Source of the DNA: Bacteroidota bacterium
GTDB taxonomy: Bacteria > Bacteroidota > Bacteroidia > Bacteroidales > UBA1402
Assembly: GCA_030706285.1 (NCBI GenBank)
Contig: JAUZOU010000029.1
Location: forward strand, 1-15,916
Length of the DNA stretch: 15,916 nucleotides
Direction: 5' to 3'
Part shown: positions 13,947 through 15,916 of the stretch, one piece after another
Position numbering within the stretch: the stretch's first letter is position 1
How the letters are laid out: the number at the start of each line of letters is the position of its first letter
Program-made: the position numbers and the translations under genes
Notes under the pieces: generated by a model
Seen by the model: only the letters and a program-made list of their open reading frames with translations
The model's database searches: none
Told to the model about the DNA's origin: nothing

Positions 13947-15164
13947 ATGGACAAAAAAGCATTATCGGAAAAATCGAAATTACAGTTGCAAGTACTGTGT
14001 TCTGAAATCGGTGAACGTCGTGTAGGAAGCGATGCAAACCGTAAGGCGACCGCCTATACGGAGAGCCAGTTGAAAGAGTCAGGTTGGCAAACCGAAACCA
14101 CCGGACTCTCAGTGATTGACTGGCAAACCGATGGCGCAGCATTGACCTGTCACGGTCTATCCTTTGAGGTCTTTTCTTCACAGTATTCATTAGGCTGTTT
14201 GGTGGAAGGGGAGTTGCTTGCTATAAATACCGTCACTCTATTGGAGAAGACAGATATTCAGGACAAAATTGTTCTCTTGTATGGTGAAATTGCCACTCAA
14301 CAAATTGCCCCGAAGCATTTCCCTTTTTGGAACCCGGAAGCGCATCAACAGCTTATTTCCCTATTGGAAAACGGTCATCCGAAAGCGCTGGTTTGTGCGA
14401 CTGCACGCAATTCGGCCACAGCAGGCGGTGTCTATCCGTTCCCTTTGTTTGAAGACGGCGATTTCGACATTCCTTCGGTTTTTATGAAAGAAACAGAGGG
14501 CGAAAGGCTGCTCGCTTATACAGGACAAACGGTTAAATTGGCTTCAAAGGCAACACGTATACCCGAAACTGCCTTCAATGTCATTGCCAGGAGGGGGAAC
14601 AACCCGACGGGAAAACGGATCGTCATCACCGCTCATATCGATACCAAAATCGGTACGCCGGGTGCCATCGATAATGGAACGGGGATAACGGTCCTATTGC
14701 TATTGGCTGAGTTATTGAAAGATGATGCTCCCAACTATCCCATCGAATTGGTCGTTTTTAACGGAGAGGATTATTACGGCGCACCAGGGCAAGTCAAGTA
14801 CATCGAACAGCATGCGGGCCGGTTCGGTGACATTCTTCTGAACATCAATATTGACGGTGCCGGATATAAAGAAGGCCTTTCCTGCTTTTCGCCTATCGGA
14901 CTGCCGGAGGATCTGTCGGATACGCTGCACGAAGTGCTTAGAGAAGCCCCGGAACTGATAGAAGGCAAACCTTGGTATCAAGGCGACCACAGTCTGTTCC
15001 TGCAACAAGGATGTCCGGCTATTGCCGTAACGTCACAATGGTTTATTGAAAATATGGAATGTCAGGAAATAACACATACCCCAAAAGACACTCCCGGTAT
15101 AGTCGATTACGAACGGGTTGCAGAATGTGCTCTTGGTATCGCTGCGTTTATCCGTAAGCTATAA
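13947..15164 (+). CDS. M28-family zinc metallopeptidase, cytoplasmic
   Basis: The 405-aa protein is an M28 (aminopeptidase Y/S-type) zinc peptidase. The di-zinc site is visible in order: His in TAHIDTK, bridging Asp in GAIDNGTG, catalytic Glu with adjacent acidic ligand in FNGEDYYG, Asp in NINIDGAG and His in ITHTPKDT. The middle region before the metal site (about 70-200) resembles the inserted PA-like domain of some M28 enzymes. The N-terminus MDKKALSEKSK is charged with no signal peptide or lipobox, whereas many M28 enzymes are exported, so this one likely works in the cytoplasm on peptides or an acylated small molecule. Length is ordinary for the family. It lies between two AraC-type regulators, one upstream on the same strand and one convergent; either could control it, but no operator was identified. 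Confidence 0.92.
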   Translation: MDKKALSEKSKLQLQVLCSEIGERRVGSDANRKATAYTESQLKESGWQTETTGLSVIDWQTDGAALTCHGLSFEVFSSQYSLGCLVEGELLAINTVTLLEKTDIQDKIVLLYGEIATQQIAPKHFPFWNPEAHQQLISLLENGHPKALVCATARNSATAGGVYPFPLFEDGDFDIPSVFMKETEGERLLAYTGQTVKLASKATRIPETAFNVIARRGNNPTGKRIVITAHIDTKIGTPGAIDNGTGITVLLLLAELLKDDAPNYPIELVVFNGEDYYGAPGQVKYIEQHAGRFGDILLNINIDGAGYKEGLSCFSPIGLPEDLSDTLHEVLREAPELIEGKPWYQGDHSLFLQQGCPAIAVTSQWFIENMECQEITHTPKDTPGIVDYERVAECALGIAAFIRKL

Positions 15165-15166
15165 TC

Positions 15167-15219
15167 AAAAGGAGGCCTGTTTCGGATGGATGACACCCGG
15201 CACTGAAACCTATCCTTTT
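15167..15219. terminator. Convergent bidirectional terminator hairpin
   Basis: AAAAGGA (15167-15173) pairs with TCCTTTT (15213-15219), and GTTTC (15179-15183) with GAAAC (15205-15209), separated by a small internal loop. It sits between the convergent peptidase and AraC genes and overlaps the last codons of the AraC gene. Confidence 0.55.
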
Positions 15220-15916
15220 ACTCGTCTTCTATAATCACTTGGAGAACAGCCCATTATTTTACTAAAAATGCGACTGAAATAAAACGGATCATCAAATCCC
15301 GTCATCTTTGCAATTTGATTTATTTGCAGGTCTGTGAAATCCAACTGATGACAAGCTGCCTGAATTCGAAGTTGATTAAAATAATTCAAGGGACTGTAAC
15401 CGGTCTTTTCTTTAAACAACAGGCTAAAATGTGAGACAGAGTATTTTGTAAATTGAGCAATTTCCTCATTTTTTAGTTGACGATGTATGTTTTCTCTCAT
15501 AAAATAGATGGCCTCCTCAATTATGTCTCTTTTTGATTGGCGATCGGAAAGACTGCATCGAAAAGCATTCATAAATTTCAAGGATCCCAAAAAATGAAAT
15601 AAAACGGTAACGCTGTAGTCAAGATTGATTTTGCTATATCCATTTTTAAGCGTTGAAAAAATGTCTTCGAAGAGTGCGAGCCGATCTTCAATTCTTGAAT
15701 CTTTCCCGATCGTAATTAAAAGAGGTTTTTCCATCCCTTCACAAAAATAAGGCGCCATATTGCCGTCAAAGTGTATCCAATAAATGCTCCAGGGATGTGT
15801 ATGACTGCTTCCATAACTATGCGCTTTCCCTTTCGGTAAGATAACCACTTCACCCGTTGACAGTTTTTGTTGATTCCCTTCTACTTCAATCCAACCCTCA
15901 CCGTCAATACAGTACA
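15210..15916 (-). CDS. AraC-family regulator with cupin sensor, 5' partial
   Basis: The reading frame stays open through the right edge: upstream of the in-frame GTG at 15848 it continues as YCIDGEGWIEVEG and STGEVVILPKGKAHSYG, which is classic AraC-type N-terminal cupin (arabinose-binding-like) sequence, so the true start is outside the window. The visible part has 235 residues. The sensor domain ends with PWSIYWIHFDG; the C-terminal DNA-binding domain has both helix-turn-helix units (LKNEEIAQFTKYSVSHFSLLF and INQIAKMTGFDDPFYFSRIF) and the family end SPSDYRR. Regulators of this type usually sense sugars or related metabolites and control carbohydrate genes in neighbouring DNA. The target may lie beyond the right edge. 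It converges on the peptidase gene, with which it shares a terminator hairpin. Confidence 0.92.
   Translation of the reverse strand, partial: YCIDGEGWIEVEGNQQKLSTGEVVILPKGKAHSYGSSHTHPWSIYWIHFDGNMAPYFCEGMEKPLLITIGKDSRIEDRLALFEDIFSTLKNGYSKINLDYSVTVLFHFLGSLKFMNAFRCSLSDRQSKRDIIEEAIYFMRENIHRQLKNEEIAQFTKYSVSHFSLLFKEKTGYSPLNYFNQLRIQAACHQLDFTDLQINQIAKMTGFDDPFYFSRIFSKIMGCSPSDYRRRVKG

Noticed and set aside
1..15916. tRNA, rRNA, CRISPR arrays, polysaccharide-utilisation susC/susD pair, phage or defence genes
   Set aside because: I looked for these by eye and saw no cloverleaf, regular repeat-spacer pattern or protein motif that would support any of them.

Overview
The window looks chromosomal and comes from a member of the Bacteroidota, most likely Bacteroidales. 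Three observations support this. Two secreted proteins end in type IX secretion (T9SS) type-A sorting domains. Promoters match the Bacteroidota -7 consensus TAnnTTTG (2630, 12328, 13914, and 12158 on the minus strand). Start codons are preceded by A/T-rich leaders rather than Shine-Dalgarno sequences. The species cannot be named from sequence alone.

Region 1 (1-4583, plus strand) is surface-polysaccharide sugar-nucleotide metabolism. It holds the 3' part of a sugar-nucleotidyltransferase, then a 617-aa protein joining a UDP-glucuronate 4-epimerase-like SDR to a SAM methyltransferase, then a membrane-bound nucleoside-diphosphate-sugar 4,6-dehydratase of the WbpM/PglF/CapD type. The last gene has its own promoter inside its longest open frame, so its start is probably 57 bases downstream of the longest-frame start. 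A 10-bp inverted repeat and a rho-independent terminator follow.

Region 2 (4889-11502) encodes exported proteins. They are a 1113-aa multidomain pectinesterase with a T9SS signal, a 432-aa protein with an N-terminal carboxypeptidase-regulatory-like domain, and, on the minus strand, a 477-aa T9SS-sorted protein with Ig-like domains. The convergent gap (9615-10068) carries two strong bidirectional terminator hairpins and a pair of mutually exclusive hairpins.

Region 3 (11660-12844) holds a minus-strand HxlR-family regulator and a divergently transcribed small cupin protein. The two promoters share the motif GTWACTTTTG, which suggests local control of the cupin gene.

Region 4 (12845-15916) is patchy accessory DNA. 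A 575-base gap carries a likely insertion-sequence end and degenerate coding sequence. It is followed by an AraC-type regulator that appears to have lost its central sensory part by in-frame deletion, a cytoplasmic M28 metallopeptidase with its own promoter, and a convergent AraC-family regulator running off the right edge.

No tRNA, rRNA, CRISPR array or intact mobile element was seen. I did not find a clearly new multi-gene system. The best leads are the epimerase-methyltransferase fusion, the deleted AraC gene beside IS debris, the HxlR/cupin control region, and the alternative-hairpin segment after the 432-aa gene.
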